Below, piece by piece: positions 24,603 to 34,543 of a DNA stretch of 64,000 bases. The translations under genes were made by a program, and so were the position numbers. The notes under the pieces are model-generated. The model saw nothing but the letters and a program-made list of their open reading frames with translations. It searched no databases and was not told the origin of the DNA. Source of the DNA: Rhizobium sp. SEMIA4064. GTDB taxonomy: Bacteria > Pseudomonadota > Alphaproteobacteria > Rhizobiales > Rhizobiaceae. Location: positions 62,001 to 126,000 of the forward strand of contig NZ_PYJN01000019.1 of NCBI RefSeq assembly GCF_003025035.1, read 5' to 3'. The number at the start of each line of letters is the position of its first letter. The stretch's first letter is position 1.

Positions 24603-27600
24603 ATGAACTTCTCCGCCTGGTCAATCCGAAATCCGGTCGCCCCGCTCCTCGGCTTTTTCCTGCTGATGGTGGTGGGCGCGCACGCCTTCTTCAATCTGCC
24701 GATCACCCGCTTCCCGAATATCGACGTGCCGGTCGTCAACGTGACCGTAACGCAAAGCGGCGCCTCGCCTGCCGAACTCGAAATGCAGGTGACGAAAGAG
24801 GTCGAGGACGCCGTCGCCAGCATCAACGGCATCGACGAGATCCAATCGACGGTGACGGACGGCCAGTCGCAGACCGTCGTCATCTTCCGCTTGGAAGTGC
24901 CGACGCAGCAAGCCGTTCAGGATACCAAGGACGCGATCGACCGCATCCGCGGCAATCTGCCGTCGACCATCGACGAGCCGATCGTCTCCAAGGTGGATGT
25001 TGAAGGCCAGGCGATCCAGAGCTTTGCCGTTTCCTCGCCCAATATGTCGCTCGAAGAACTGTCCTGGTTCGTCGACGACACCGTCAAACGTGCGCTGCAG
25101 GGTCAGGTCGGCATCGGCCGCGTCGATCGCTATGGCGGCGCCGATCGCGAAGTGCGCATCGAGCTCGATCCGAACAAGCTGAATGCCTACGGCATCACCG
25201 CGCTTTCGGTGAGCCAGCAGTTGCGCGGCACCAATATCGATCTCGGTTCCGGCCGCGGCCAGGTGGCGGGCAGCGAACAGGCGATCCGCGTCCTGGGCGA
25301 CGCCCGCGATGTCGCCCAACTCGCCGACACCACGATCGCGCTGACCAACGGCCGCTTCGTCAAGCTTTCCAATCTCGGCGTCATCAAGGATACCTATCAG
25401 GAACCGAAGTCCTTCTCGCGCTTCAACAGCACGCCTGTCGTGACCTTCGGCGTGTTCCGCGCCAAGGGTGCCAGCGAAGTCTCCGTCGCCAATACCGTGG
25501 CTGGCACTTTGACCAAGGTGCGTGCCGAAAACCCGAACGTCTCGATCGAGATGATCGACGATGCGGTCTATTACACCTACGGCAACTACGAGGCGGCGAT
25601 GCATACGCTGCTGGAAGGCGCGTTGCTGGCGGTCATCGTCGTCTTCCTGTTCCTCAAGAATTGGCGAGCGACGCTGATCTCGGCCGTTGCCCTGCCGCTT
25701 TCAGCAATCCCGACCTTCTGGGTCATGAACCAGATCGGCTTCTCGCTAAACCTGGTCAGCTTCCTGGCGTTGACATTGGCGACCGGGATTCTCGTCGACG
25801 ACGCGATCGTCGAGATCGAGAACATTGCCCGCCATATCAAGATGGGCAAGACGCCGTATCGCGCCGCGATCGATGCCGCGGACGAAATCGGCCTAGCCGT
25901 CATCGCCACGACCTTCACCATCATTGCCGTGTTCGTGCCCGTCTCCTTCATGCCGGGCGTTCCGGGCCAATACTTCATCCAGTTCGGCCTGACGGTCGCT
26001 TTCTCAGTGTTCTTCTCGCTGCTGGTCGCGCGCCTGATCACACCGATGATGGCCGCCTACTTCATGCGCGCCGAGGATGCCGTCGAAGACCACCACGACA
26101 ATGACGGCCGGTTCATGCGCGGCTATAGCTGGCTGGTACGGATCACAACAAAGCGGTGGTATACGCGCTATCCGACATTGCTTGCGGCTTTTGCATTCTC
26201 CGTCGCCTCCGTCTTCGCGCTCATCATGTTCGTGCCCGGCAGCTTCATCCCTCCGGACGATTCGTCCCGCATCGTGCTGTCGGCCGAACTGCCGCCGAAT
26301 GCCCGGCTTGACGACACCGAGCAGGCAACCAACGAGATTTACAGGCGCGTGAAGGACATCGACGGCGTCGAGAATGTCTTCGTCCTTGGCGGCGCCTCGC
26401 CCAAGGGCGATCTGGAACTGCGCCGCGCCACAGTAACGCTGACGCTCGGCAAGCTTGACCAATCGCTCGTCAAGAAGCTGGTCAACGATGTGGCGGGTTC
26501 GCTGCCCATCATCGGCCCCTACCTTCCGAAGGTTACCGTCCACGGCCGCATCAAGCCGCAGTGGGAGGTCGAGAAGGAAGTCTTCGCCAAGCTGCGCTCG
26601 ATCCCCGACGTCCGCATCACCAAGCTCAATGACCGCGGCGACCGTGACCTGACCTACAACTTCCTCTCCCGCAACGAGAAGGATCTGAACGAAGCGGTCG
26701 GCATCCTCGAAGCCAAGCTGCGCACCGATCCGGCGCTTGCCAACGTCAGCGCCGACGGCGCCCTGCCCCGGCCGGAGCTGCAGGTCTATCCGCGCAAGGA
26801 CGAGGCAGCCCGCCTCGGCATTACGCCGCAGATGATTTCCGATACGGTGCGCGTCGCGACCATCGGCGATATCGACGCGTCGCTTGCCAAGATTTCGCTC
26901 GATGATCGCCAGATCCCCATCCGGGTGCAGGCTGCAGTCGGCATGCGCCGCGACCTTGCCGCGATCCGGGCATTGCGCATCAAGACCGCCACCGGCGCGT
27001 CAGTGCCGATGTCGAGCGTGGCCAATATCGAATATTCGGAAGGCCTGTCTTCGATCAAGCGCAACAACCGCTACCGCGTCGTCGCGATCGGCGCCGACCT
27101 CCCGCAAGGCGTGGCCCTGGACACAGCTTCGAGCCATTTTCTCGCCACCGTCAACAGCGCCAAGATCCCGGCCACTGTCCATCTGGCTGAAAGCGGCGAC
27201 ACCAAGGTCCAGAAGGAAATGCAGCAGAGCTTCGGCAATGCCATGCTGCTGGGCCTCCTGCTGGTGCTGACCGTGCTGGTGCTGCTGTTCAAGGATGTGA
27301 TCCAGCCCTTCACCATTCTGCTGTCGCTGCCTCTGGCGATCGGGGGCGTGGCGCTGGCGCTGATCGTGACCGGCAATGCCCTCTCCATGCCCGTCATGAT
27401 CGGCATTCTGATGCTGATGGGCATCGTCACCAAGAATGCCATTCTGCTCGTCGATTTCGCCATCGAAATGATGCACCATGGTATGCCCCGGCTGGAGGCC
27501 GTGGTCGAGGCCGGTCGCAAGCGCGCACGGCCGATCATCATGACCTCGATCGCCATGTCCGCCGGCATGTTGCCGTCCGCGCTCGGCGTCGGCGAAGGTG

Positions 27601-27929
27601 GCACGTTCCGCGCGCCGATGGCGATCGCGGTGATCGGCGGCATCATCGTCTCGACCGTCCTCAGCCTGGTGGTCGTGCCGTCCTTCTTCCTGATCATGGA
27701 CGACCTGTCGCGCCTGCTTGCCTGGCTCTTCGGCCATCTCGTCGGCAAGAAGGATGTGAACGACGAAGTCGTGACCAAGGAAAAGCTGGCAACCGCCGTC
27801 GACGAAAACCGCAAGTCGCTCACGGCACTGGAAGAGCGCCTCGACGCCGTGGAAAACAAGGACGTCCCGCAGCGCGGCGGAAAGGCCAAGACGAATATCC
27901 TGAAACTGCCGCCGTTTGCTGCCGAATAG
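24603..27929 (+). CDS. RND efflux permease (AcrB/MdtB superfamily)
   Basis: A 1108-residue proton-driven pump with the family layout of 12 membrane helices and two large periplasmic loops (about 35-330 and 565-860). The first helix is at 12-30, followed by RFPNIDVPVVNVTV. TM4 carries the proton-relay Asp pair in LATGILVDDAIVEIENI (about 395-411), and TM10/11 has MGIVTKNAILLVDFA. After the last membrane helix the protein runs on for about 60 residues with a probable coiled coil (LEERLDAVENK), longer than typical. The substrate is unknown. Confidence 0.93.
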   Translation: MNFSAWSIRNPVAPLLGFFLLMVVGAHAFFNLPITRFPNIDVPVVNVTVTQSGASPAELEMQVTKEVEDAVASINGIDEIQSTVTDGQSQTVVIFRLEVPTQQAVQDTKDAIDRIRGNLPSTIDEPIVSKVDVEGQAIQSFAVSSPNMSLEELSWFVDDTVKRALQGQVGIGRVDRYGGADREVRIELDPNKLNAYGITALSVSQQLRGTNIDLGSGRGQVAGSEQAIRVLGDARDVAQLADTTIALTNGRFVKLSNLGVIKDTYQEPKSFSRFNSTPVVTFGVFRAKGASEVSVANTVAGTLTKVRAENPNVSIEMIDDAVYYTYGNYEAAMHTLLEGALLAVIVVFLFLKNWRATLISAVALPLSAIPTFWVMNQIGFSLNLVSFLALTLATGILVDDAIVEIENIARHIKMGKTPYRAAIDAADEIGLAVIATTFTIIAVFVPVSFMPGVPGQYFIQFGLTVAFSVFFSLLVARLITPMMAAYFMRAEDAVEDHHDNDGRFMRGYSWLVRITTKRWYTRYPTLLAAFAFSVASVFALIMFVPGSFIPPDDSSRIVLSAELPPNARLDDTEQATNEIYRRVKDIDGVENVFVLGGASPKGDLELRRATVTLTLGKLDQSLVKKLVNDVAGSLPIIGPYLPKVTVHGRIKPQWEVEKEVFAKLRSIPDVRITKLNDRGDRDLTYNFLSRNEKDLNEAVGILEAKLRTDPALANVSADGALPRPELQVYPRKDEAARLGITPQMISDTVRVATIGDIDASLAKISLDDRQIPIRVQAAVGMRRDLAAIRALRIKTATGASVPMSSVANIEYSEGLSSIKRNNRYRVVAIGADLPQGVALDTASSHFLATVNSAKIPATVHLAESGDTKVQKEMQQSFGNAMLLGLLLVLTVLVLLFKDVIQPFTILLSLPLAIGGVALALIVTGNALSMPVMIGILMLMGIVTKNAILLVDFAIEMMHHGMPRLEAVVEAGRKRARPIIMTSIAMSAGMLPSALGVGEGGTFRAPMAIAVIGGIIVSTVLSLVVVPSFFLIMDDLSRLLAWLFGHLVGKKDVNDEVVTKEKLATAVDENRKSLTALEERLDAVENKDVPQRGGKAKTNILKLPPFAAE

Positions 27930-27969
27930 AGCGGCAGGCCGGTAAGCGGAATGACAATGGCAGGGCGGC

Positions 27970-28581
27970 TTACAGGCCGCCCTGTTCCTTTAGGAAGTCG
28001 ACGATCGTTGCAACACCATCGCCGCGCTTCATGTCGGAGAACACAAAGGGGCGGGCCTGGCGCATGCGGGTGGCGTCGCGGTCCATGACATCAAGATCGA
28101 CGTCGACGAAGGGAGCGAGATCCCTCTTGTTGATGACGAGAAGATCGGATTTGGTGATGCCCGGACCGCCTTTGCGCGGAATTTCCTCACCCTGGCAGAC
28201 CGAGATCACATAGATGGTAATATCGGCGAGATCCGGCGAAAAAGTCGCGGCCAGATTATCGCCACCGGATTCGATGAAGACGACGTCGAGATCGGGAAGC
28301 CGCTCGTTGAGGCCGGCAATGGCCTGCAGGTTGATCGTCGCGTCTTCGCGAATGGCGGTGTGCGGGCAGCCGCCGGTTTCGACGCCGACGATACGATCCG
28401 ATGTCAGCGCCTGCATACGCACCAGCGCCTCGGCATCCTCGGTCGTGTAGATATCGTTGGTCACCACCGCGACGGAATAATCGTCACGCATCGCCTTGCA
28501 AAGCTTTTCGGTAAGCGCAGTCTTGCCCGAACCGACAGGCCCGCCGATACCGACGCGCAAAGGTCCATTTCTCGATTTCAT
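27970..28581 (-). CDS. ureG: Urease accessory GTPase UreG
   Basis: A 203-residue SIMIBI-class GTPase that drives nickel insertion into urease. It has the P-loop GPVGSGKT (about 11-18), [13 protein letters not shown] (about 36-48), the conserved Cys-Pro-His nickel motif ([12 protein letters not shown], about 66-77), the ESGGDNL segment, and the base motif NKRDLA. The ATG at 28581 gives the standard length; the 17 extra codons upstream are not needed. It is the last gene of the ure cluster, about 95 bases after ureF. Confidence 0.95.
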   Translation of the reverse strand: MKSRNGPLRVGIGGPVGSGKTALTEKLCKAMRDDYSVAVVTNDIYTTEDAEALVRMQALTSDRIVGVETGGCPHTAIREDATINLQAIAGLNERLPDLDVVFIESGGDNLAATFSPDLADITIYVISVCQGEEIPRKGGPGITKSDLLVINKRDLAPFVDVDLDVMDRDATRMRQARPFVFSDMKRGDGVATIVDFLKEQGGL

Positions 28582-28676
28582 GCTCGAAACTCCGATAAAA
28601 ACATAGAATAGCGGGGCAGACGCGTCTCGCACAGCGGCGAATGACGTAGCTCAACCGCAATATTTGCTCGAGCCCT

Positions 28677-29363
28677 TCAGGACCGAAAGAGCCTGGTGCC
28701 CTGCGTCTCATGACGAAGGCTTGCGATATCGGCGTGCACCGTCGCCGCGCCGAGATCGTCGAGGCTCGATCGTGCGGCCCGCTTGGCGACCTCAGCGATG
28801 ACGTCTTCCAGCGCCGCCAGGATCGCGACACCATCCCTCTGTCCGGTCACCCCAAGCCGAATGCCTGCCGACAGCATCTGCGATGCCAGCGCATGCAGGA
28901 AGGCCGCGAGCGCCTTTTCCCGGGATATACCATGCGCGCCAGCCACGGCGCCGACCGCTACCGGATAAGCCACTTTCGCAGGCAACATGGAAAAGACCGG
29001 ATGCGGCCAGGCATTGGCGGCGGAGAGGAAAGCTTCGCCGAGCAGCATTGTTTCCTGATGGCGCTCCTTCGAGCCGGCTAGCGCTTCGGCAAGCTCGGCT
29101 GCCTCGGCCAGCCGCGCCGCATCCTCGGCCGCACCATGCGCCTCGGCAAGCAAGACGGCATCGTTCCAGACCGAGCCATGGCGTATCAGCGCCGCGACCC
29201 AATCCCGAAGGCTTTCCACGTCTTGCACAAGGCCATCATGGACAGCACGCTCGAGGCCGCCCGAATAGGCGAAGGAGCCGACGGGAAACGCCGGCGAGAG
29301 CCAAGCCATCAGCCGCAAGAGCGCCTGCAGATCGCCATTCTCCGCCTCTGAAATCCTAGCCAT
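28677..29363 (-). CDS. ureF: Urease accessory protein UreF
   Basis: A helical nickel-delivery chaperone partner of UreG and UreD, 228 residues. The opening [20 protein letters not shown] (about 13-32) is the family signature, followed by [15 protein letters not shown] at 29363 was chosen over TTG at 29372, which would overlap the end of ureE. It follows ureE by 5 bases. Confidence 0.94.
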   Translation of the reverse strand: MARISEAENGDLQALLRLMAWLSPAFPVGSFAYSGGLERAVHDGLVQDVESLRDWVAALIRHGSVWNDAVLLAEAHGAAEDAARLAEAAELAEALAGSKERHQETMLLGEAFLSAANAWPHPVFSMLPAKVAYPVAVGAVAGAHGISREKALAAFLHALASQMLSAGIRLGVTGQRDGVAILAALEDVIAEVAKRAARSSLDDLGAATVHADIASLRHETQGTRLFRS

Positions 29364-29368
29364 CACGC

Positions 29369-29854
29369 TCAATCGTGCGAATGATCGTGATGATCGTGAC
29401 CGTGTCCGTGCGAATGGCCGCCATGCGCATGATAGGCGCCACGCGCCGGCTGGAAGGCTTCGCTGACCTCCGTCACCGTGGCACCGAGGCCTTCGAGCAT
29501 GGAGCGGATGACATGGTCGCGCAGGATGAGGATGCGGTCTTCCTCGATCTGTGCCGAAAGGTGCCGGTTGCCGAGGTGCCAGGCAAGCTCGATCAGATGC
29601 CGGCGATCACGCTGCTTGATCTCGAACAGCTTTTCCGCTGCCGCGACGATTTCGATCAATTCGCCATCTTCCCGTACCAGCAGATCGCCATTGGCGAACA
29701 GAACCGGCTCTTTCAGATCGAGCATGACCATCTCGCCATTTTCGAGATGCAGCAGCTTGCGGCGCAAATGCCGGAGATCATGCGGCAACACGACACGATC
29801 GATCGGATTGGAGGATGGGGTGCCGGCCGGCAGATAGGAGGTGACGCGTAGCAT
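29369..29854 (-). CDS. ureE: Urease accessory metallochaperone UreE
   Basis: A 161-residue nickel carrier. The N-terminal peptide-binding domain (about 1-70) contains [20 protein letters not shown], and the metal domain (about 75-140) has [13 protein letters not shown]. The C-terminus ends in a His-rich tail with at least ten histidines ([16 protein letters not shown]), which would store nickel. It lies 79 bases downstream of the GGDEF gene, unlike the usual ureC-ureE adjacency. Confidence 0.95.
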   Translation of the reverse strand: MLRVTSYLPAGTPSSNPIDRVVLPHDLRHLRRKLLHLENGEMVMLDLKEPVLFANGDLLVREDGELIEIVAAAEKLFEIKQRDRRHLIELAWHLGNRHLSAQIEEDRILILRDHVIRSMLEGLGATVTEVSEAFQPARGAYHAHGGHSHGHGHDHHDHSHD

Positions 29855-29933
29855 GACATGTCCAGTTCAAAACTTTATCAGAGCATGCAAAATAGCCGCT
29901 TTCCGCGCAAGGGCCAGTACCGGTTTCGTAGAC

Positions 29934-30794
29934 CTATATCCCATGGCCGTATCGATGCGGCTCCCCACGGTCGGGCATCTCTTCCTGCCCTTCCTCGGCC
30001 GGAGGGCGCTGCCAGATATGATTCAGCCATTCGCTTTCATGAACGACGCGATTGCGGCCAAGCGCCTTGGCGAGATAAAGCGCCTTGTCCGCGGCGGCAT
30101 AGACCACCTCTTTCTTGCGCTCGCCCCAAATATCAGCGATCCCCGCGGAAATAGTGATCTTCACCGAGCCGCCTTCGACAGCGATAGCGTGATCGGCAAT
30201 CCGCGTTTTCACGCCCTCGATGCGGGCGATGCGTTCGGCCATGTCACGACCATGGACGATGGCGCCAAACTCCTCGCCGCCCAGGCGGGCGATCACGTCC
30301 CTGCCCTCGAAAATGCCGAAGAAGATCTGTGAGACCGCGATGATGACGGCATCGCCGGAAGCGTGCCCATAGCGATCATTGATCGTCTTGAACCGGTCGA
30401 CATCAAAGATCACCAGCGAGGCGTCGTCTTTCGCCTCTTCCAACGCCTCGGTAAAGGCGCGACGGTTCAGCAGTCCCGACAACATGTCGGTGCGGCTTAG
30501 CCGTTCGAATTCGGCGCGCGAGACGGCAAGCTTATGAATGGCGTAGCCGGCCAGCAGCGCCAATGCGCCGGAAACCGTACCGCCAATGAACCAGGCAAGC
30601 AGGACACCAAGCCGGATCGCGTCCAGCATCCGCAACGGCAACAGGCCGAGCCACTCGAGGACAGGCAGCATCACGAGAATGATGGCGACGGACAGGATAA
30701 CCGCAAGAAAACTCATCTTTAGCGCGAAAATATATATCGTGCGGCGCTGCTGAAAATTACCGAGTTCGGCCTGCAGCGAAATCCACCTTTTCAT
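29934..30794 (-). CDS. Membrane-bound diguanylate cyclase (GGDEF) within the ure cluster
   Basis: A 286-residue protein. Two membrane helices (about 25-47 and 55-80) are followed by a GGDEF domain (about 115-275) with the active-site motif GGEEF in the context RLGGEEFGAIV, so it should make cyclic di-GMP. The inhibitory I-site, RxxD placed five residues before the motif, reads EGRD here, so product inhibition may be lost. ATG at 30794 has AGGAAGG at good spacing. It lies between ureC and ureE, after a terminator, so it probably starts its own transcript and may carry ureEFG. Its relation to urease is unknown. Confidence 0.88.
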   Translation of the reverse strand: MKRWISLQAELGNFQQRRTIYIFALKMSFLAVILSVAIILVMLPVLEWLGLLPLRMLDAIRLGVLLAWFIGGTVSGALALLAGYAIHKLAVSRAEFERLSRTDMLSGLLNRRAFTEALEEAKDDASLVIFDVDRFKTINDRYGHASGDAVIIAVSQIFFGIFEGRDVIARLGGEEFGAIVHGRDMAERIARIEGVKTRIADHAIAVEGGSVKITISAGIADIWGERKKEVVYAAADKALYLAKALGRNRVVHESEWLNHIWQRPPAEEGQEEMPDRGEPHRYGHGI

Positions 30795-31014
30795 GCGAAT
30801 CACCTTCCTCAGCCCACGAATTCGATGAAGTGAGATAGGGGTGAACGCTCTTCCAGGTCTTTAATACGATCGTTAAAATGCCGGACATTTCTCAACTTAT
30901 AAGCTGCTGGAAATTGGCACTGAACACTTGCGTCACCCAAGGTGAAGTTGCGATATAAACAACCATCGGCGCAAGTCTCTGATTATGCTGTATTAGTTCG
31001 AAGAACTCATGAAA

Positions 31015-31035
31015 AACCCCTGAAATTCAGGGGTT
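31015..31035 (-). terminator. Rho-independent terminator after ureC
   Basis: A perfect 9-bp stem (31015-31023 with 31027-31035) and three-base loop, followed on the minus strand by a T-run. It is 37 bases after the ureC stop and separates ureDABxyC from the GGDEF-ureEFG genes. Confidence 0.8.
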
Positions 31036-31071
31036 CCCGGTAATTATAGCGATGAAACGTCACGGTTCCCA

Positions 31072-32784
31072 TTAAAACAGGAAATAACGCTGCGCCATCG
31101 GCAGCACAGTCGCCGGCTCACAGGTCAGGAGTTCGCCATCGGCGCGCACTTCGTAGGTCTCCGGATCGACTTCGATATGCGGCGTCAGGCTATTATGGAC
31201 CATCGACGCCTTGGAGATGCCGCCGCGGGTATTCCTGACGGCAACGAGGCTCTTGGCGACGCCGAGCCTGCCGGCGAGACCGGCATCAAGCGACGCCTGC
31301 GACACGAAGGTGACCGAGGAGTTTGTCAGGCTCTTGCCGAAAGAGGCGAACATCGGGCGGTAATGGACCGGCTGCGGCGTCGGGATCGAGGCGTTCGGAT
31401 CGCCCATGGGAGCCGCTGCAATCGAGCCGCCGAGCAGAACCATTTCCGGCTTGACGCCGAAGAAGGCCGGGTTCCAGATCACCAGATCGGCGCGCTTGCC
31501 AACTTCGATCGAACCGATCTCATGGCTGAGGCCGTGGGCGATCGCCGGATTGATCGTGTATTTGGCGATGTAGCGTTTGACGCGGAAATTGTCGTTGTCG
31601 CCGGTTTCCTGGGCAAGGCGGCCGCGCTGGCGCTTCATCTTGTCGGCGGTCTGCCAGGTGCGGATCGCCACCTCGCCGACGCGGCCCATGGCCTGGCTAT
31701 CGGACGAAATGATCGAAAAGGCGCCGATATCGTGAAGAATATCTTCCGCCGCAATCGTCTCCTTGCGGATGCGGCTTTCGGCGAAGGCGATATCCTCCGG
31801 GATCGATGGCGACAGGTGATGGCAGACCATCAGCATGTCGAGATGCTCGGCAATCGTGTTAACCGTATAGGGGCGCGTCGGGTTGGTCGAAGACGGGATG
31901 ACATTCGACTGGCCGCAGATCTTGATGATATCGGGCGCATGGCCGCCGCCCGCCCCTTCGGTGTGGAAAGCATGGATGGTGCGGCCCTTGATGGCGCCGA
32001 TCGTATCCTCGACAAAACCGCTTTCATTCAACGTATCCGTGTGGATCATCACCTGCACGTCATATGCATCGGCGACCGTCAGGCAGCAGTCGATCGCGCC
32101 AGGCGTCGTCCCCCAATCCTCGTGCAGCTTCAACGAGGTGGCGCCGGCAAGCACCATCTCCTCGAGCGCACCGGGCAGCGAAGCGTTGCCCTTGCCGGCA
32201 AAGGCGAGGTTCATCGGAAAGGCATCGGCAGCCTCGATCATGCGGGCGATATGCCAGGGGCCGGGCGTGCAGGTGGTGGCAAGCGTTCCGTGCGCCGGGC
32301 CTGTACCGCCGCCGAGCATGGTTGTCAGCCCGCTCATCAGCGCCTCTTCGATCTGCTGCGGGCAGATGAAGTGGATATGACTGTCCATGCCGCCGGCCGT
32401 GACGATCTTGCCCTCACCCGCGATCGCCTCCGTGCCCGGACCGACGATGATGTTGACGCCCGGCTGCATGTCCGGGTTGCCGGCCTTGCCGATCGCGACG
32501 ATCCTGCCATCCTTGAGGCCGATATCAGCCTTGACGATCCCCCAGGTGTCGACAATCAGCGCATTGGTGATGACGGTATCGACGGCACCGTTCGCCCGCG
32601 TTACCTGGCTCTGCCCCATCCCGTCACGAATGACCTTGCCGCCGCCGAATTTCACCTCTTCGCCATAGGTGGTGAAATCCTTCTCCACCTCGATGAAAAG
32701 CTCCGTATCGGCAAGCCGCACCTTATCGCCGGTCGTCGGCCCGAACATGTTGGCATAGGCGGCGCGGGAGATTTTATAAGGCAT
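31072..32784 (-). CDS. ureC: Urease alpha subunit UreC
   Basis: The catalytic subunit of 570 residues, standard length. It shows the nickel-ligand motif [14 protein letters not shown] (about 132-145), the carbamylated lysine in [13 protein letters not shown] (about 214-226), [12 protein letters not shown] (about 275-286), and the flap with the active-site His in [21 protein letters not shown] (about 322-342). It hydrolyses urea to ammonia and carbamate. It follows the accessory gene by only 3 bases. Confidence 0.97.
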   Translation of the reverse strand: MPYKISRAAYANMFGPTTGDKVRLADTELFIEVEKDFTTYGEEVKFGGGKVIRDGMGQSQVTRANGAVDTVITNALIVDTWGIVKADIGLKDGRIVAIGKAGNPDMQPGVNIIVGPGTEAIAGEGKIVTAGGMDSHIHFICPQQIEEALMSGLTTMLGGGTGPAHGTLATTCTPGPWHIARMIEAADAFPMNLAFAGKGNASLPGALEEMVLAGATSLKLHEDWGTTPGAIDCCLTVADAYDVQVMIHTDTLNESGFVEDTIGAIKGRTIHAFHTEGAGGGHAPDIIKICGQSNVIPSSTNPTRPYTVNTIAEHLDMLMVCHHLSPSIPEDIAFAESRIRKETIAAEDILHDIGAFSIISSDSQAMGRVGEVAIRTWQTADKMKRQRGRLAQETGDNDNFRVKRYIAKYTINPAIAHGLSHEIGSIEVGKRADLVIWNPAFFGVKPEMVLLGGSIAAAPMGDPNASIPTPQPVHYRPMFASFGKSLTNSSVTFVSQASLDAGLAGRLGVAKSLVAVRNTRGGISKASMVHNSLTPHIEVDPETYEVRADGELLTCEPATVLPMAQRYFLF

Positions 32785-32787
32785 AAA

Positions 32788-33432
32788 TCAAGCTCCTTGG
32801 GAGGAAAGAATAGGGGTCTTGTCGGCGATGCGCCTTAGGCGACCAAGGGAAATATAATGATCGACCAGCCGCTTCTCCGCCGCAAACGGGTGGCCATCCC
32901 ATCCGGTATGGCTGAAGCCGGTGATGGCGATGCCCTCGCCGGGATAGCGCAAAAGCAGCTCGGCGATCGCGACCATGCCGCTGCTCGGCACGACATAAGG
33001 ACCGGGGTCGTAAGCTGCGAGCGCCTCATCGACACTCTCATGAACCGACTGGTCGATGACCACATGACGTTTGCCTGTGGCATTGCAGAAGGCGGTGAAT
33101 TGATTGGTGTAATCGTCGCAGAAATCACCGAGTTCCGGATGCGACAATGCCAGCGGCGCACGGAGGGCAGCGAACTTGCGGGGATCGCGGACGCTCCAGA
33201 TTTCCGATGCCGCCGCAACCGGCGCACTGTTGCGCCACTCGGCAGAACCGAGCATGGCACGCGCCGGCCGGCCGGTATTGCAGACCGCGACAATATCCGT
33301 GCGGCTACCGCCCGTCTCTGTGGAGCGGCAATCATTGAAACGCACGACCAGATCGGCGGCGTCGATCTCCGGCGCCGCTCCTTCCGCAATCTCGCCGTTG
33401 CCGACGATCATGATCCTGCGTCTGGCGCTCAC
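32788..33432 (-). CDS. Urease operon accessory protein with sialyltransferase (GT29)-like motifs
   Basis: A 214-residue protein starting with GTG that overlaps the stop of the preceding gene (GTGA). The N-terminus, IMIVGNGEIAEGAAPEI then IDAADLVVRFNDCR (about 7-36), resembles sialyl motif L, and VVPSSGMVAIAELLL with GFSHTGWDGHPF (about 150-185) resembles sialyl motif S and the region after it. The name urease operon accessory protein is used for such genes in rhizobia; its reaction is unknown to me. There is no signal peptide, so it is cytoplasmic. Both flanking gaps are tiny, so it is translated with urease. Confidence 0.75.
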   Translation of the reverse strand: MSARRRIMIVGNGEIAEGAAPEIDAADLVVRFNDCRSTETGGSRTDIVAVCNTGRPARAMLGSAEWRNSAPVAAASEIWSVRDPRKFAALRAPLALSHPELGDFCDDYTNQFTAFCNATGKRHVVIDQSVHESVDEALAAYDPGPYVVPSSGMVAIAELLLRYPGEGIAITGFSHTGWDGHPFAAEKRLVDHYISLGRLRRIADKTPILSSQGA

Positions 33433-33866
33433 TGCGCACCCTCCGGCCCATCGGCCAATGTCTTCAGCTCCTTGGTCCGCTGCTCCGTCAACGTCGCCTT
33501 GCATCCGGTAACGAGCATCGGCTCCATCGTCCCGCCCCGCGCCTCAAATCCTTCCGCCTCGCATTGGCCATCGCGATAATCGACCCAGGCGCGCTGCGCC
33601 TTGACCAATGCTTTTTCGGCACCCTTTTGGTCGTCTTCGAGATCCGCATCGGTGGCAACCATTGCCGCGCGCGTCTTTTTATATTGCTCGTTCAATGCCT
33701 TATCGGCCTTGTCGTAGTCCCGCTGCGCGCAGATGTTCATGTCCATCTGCGTTTGCGCATTGGCGCAGTCGACCTCCGGCTCGTCCGGATCATTTTGCGC
33801 ATAGGCCGAACCGCACATCAAAACAGTCGCGACAAACGCGCTGGACGCAAGCAATCTCAAGGACAT
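33429..33866 (-). CDS. LprI/DUF1311-type exported protein
   Basis: A 145-residue protein with a signal peptide (about 1-23, ending AYAQND). The mature part shows the lysozyme-inhibitor LprI/DUF1311 pattern: DCANAQTQMDMNICAQRDYD (about 33-52), LNEQYKKTRA, and AQRAWVDYRDGQCEAEG (about 91-107), with four or five Cys probably in disulfides. It would be periplasmic, which is odd in the middle of a cytoplasmic enzyme operon. It follows ureB by 17 bases and overlaps the next gene. Confidence 0.85.
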   Translation of the reverse strand: MSLRLLASSAFVATVLMCGSAYAQNDPDEPEVDCANAQTQMDMNICAQRDYDKADKALNEQYKKTRAAMVATDADLEDDQKGAEKALVKAQRAWVDYRDGQCEAEGFEARGGTMEPMLVTGCKATLTEQRTKELKTLADGPEGAQ

Positions 33867-33883
33867 GCTATCTCCTATACGCC

Positions 33884-34189
33884 TCAGAGCTTGCCCATGA
33901 TCTGCTGGCGGAAGCCATAGACCTCGCGCTTGCCGGAGAGTGGGATCAGCGTCACCGAGCGCGTCTGGCCCGGTTCGAAACGCACTGCGGTCCCTGCAGG
34001 AATATCGAGACGCATGCCCTTGGCCTTGTCGCGGTCGAAGGCGAGACCACCATTCGTCTCGGCAAAATGATAGTGGCTGCCGACCTGCACCGGGCGGTCG
34101 CCGGTATTGGAGACTTCCAGCGTTACCGTCGGTGCGCCGGCGTTCAGTTCGATGTCGCCGCTTGCGGCAAGAATTTCACCTGGAATCAT
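33884..34189 (-). CDS. ureB: Urease beta subunit UreB
   Basis: A 101-residue structural subunit, typical length, opening [18 protein letters not shown] and containing the conserved [19 protein letters not shown] (about 30-48) and [14 protein letters not shown]. It lies 21 bases after ureA. Confidence 0.96.
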   Translation of the reverse strand: MIPGEILAASGDIELNAGAPTVTLEVSNTGDRPVQVGSHYHFAETNGGLAFDRDKAKGMRLDIPAGTAVRFEPGQTRSVTLIPLSGKREVYGFRQQIMGKL

Positions 34190-34210
34190 GGCTTTTTCCC
34201 TTGCCGTCGT

Positions 34211-34513
34211 TCAGCGGATCGGCTCGTGCACGGTCACGAGCTTCGTTCCATCCGGAAACGTCGCCTCGACCTGTACGTCGTGGATCATCTCGGCAATCCC
34301 TTCCATCACCTGGTCACGGCTGATGACATGGGCGCCGGCTTCCATCAGCTCGGCGACCGGGCGGCCATCGCGAGCGCCCTCGACGACGAAATCGGTGATC
34401 AGCGCGATGGCTTCCGGATGGTTGAGCTTAACGCCGCGCTCCAGCCGCCGCCGCGCAACCATTGCCGCCATGGAAATCAACAGCTTGTCTTTTTCTCTCG
34501 GAGTGAGGTTCAT
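34211..34513 (-). CDS. ureA: Urease gamma subunit UreA
   Basis: A 100-residue structural subunit, opening [20 protein letters not shown] and ending with the conserved [20 protein letters not shown]. Separate ureA and ureB genes are the usual rhizobial form. It follows ureD by 30 bases. Confidence 0.96.
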   Translation of the reverse strand: MNLTPREKDKLLISMAAMVARRRLERGVKLNHPEAIALITDFVVEGARDGRPVAELMEAGAHVISRDQVMEGIAEMIHDVQVEATFPDGTKLVTVHEPIR

Positions 34514-34543
34514 CGCCTACCTATGTGATTGCTATTGCTTGAA

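Noticed and set aside
31177..32838. 553-residue open frame opposite ureC
   Set aside because: Antisense shadow of ureC, His/Arg/Asp-rich with no domain.
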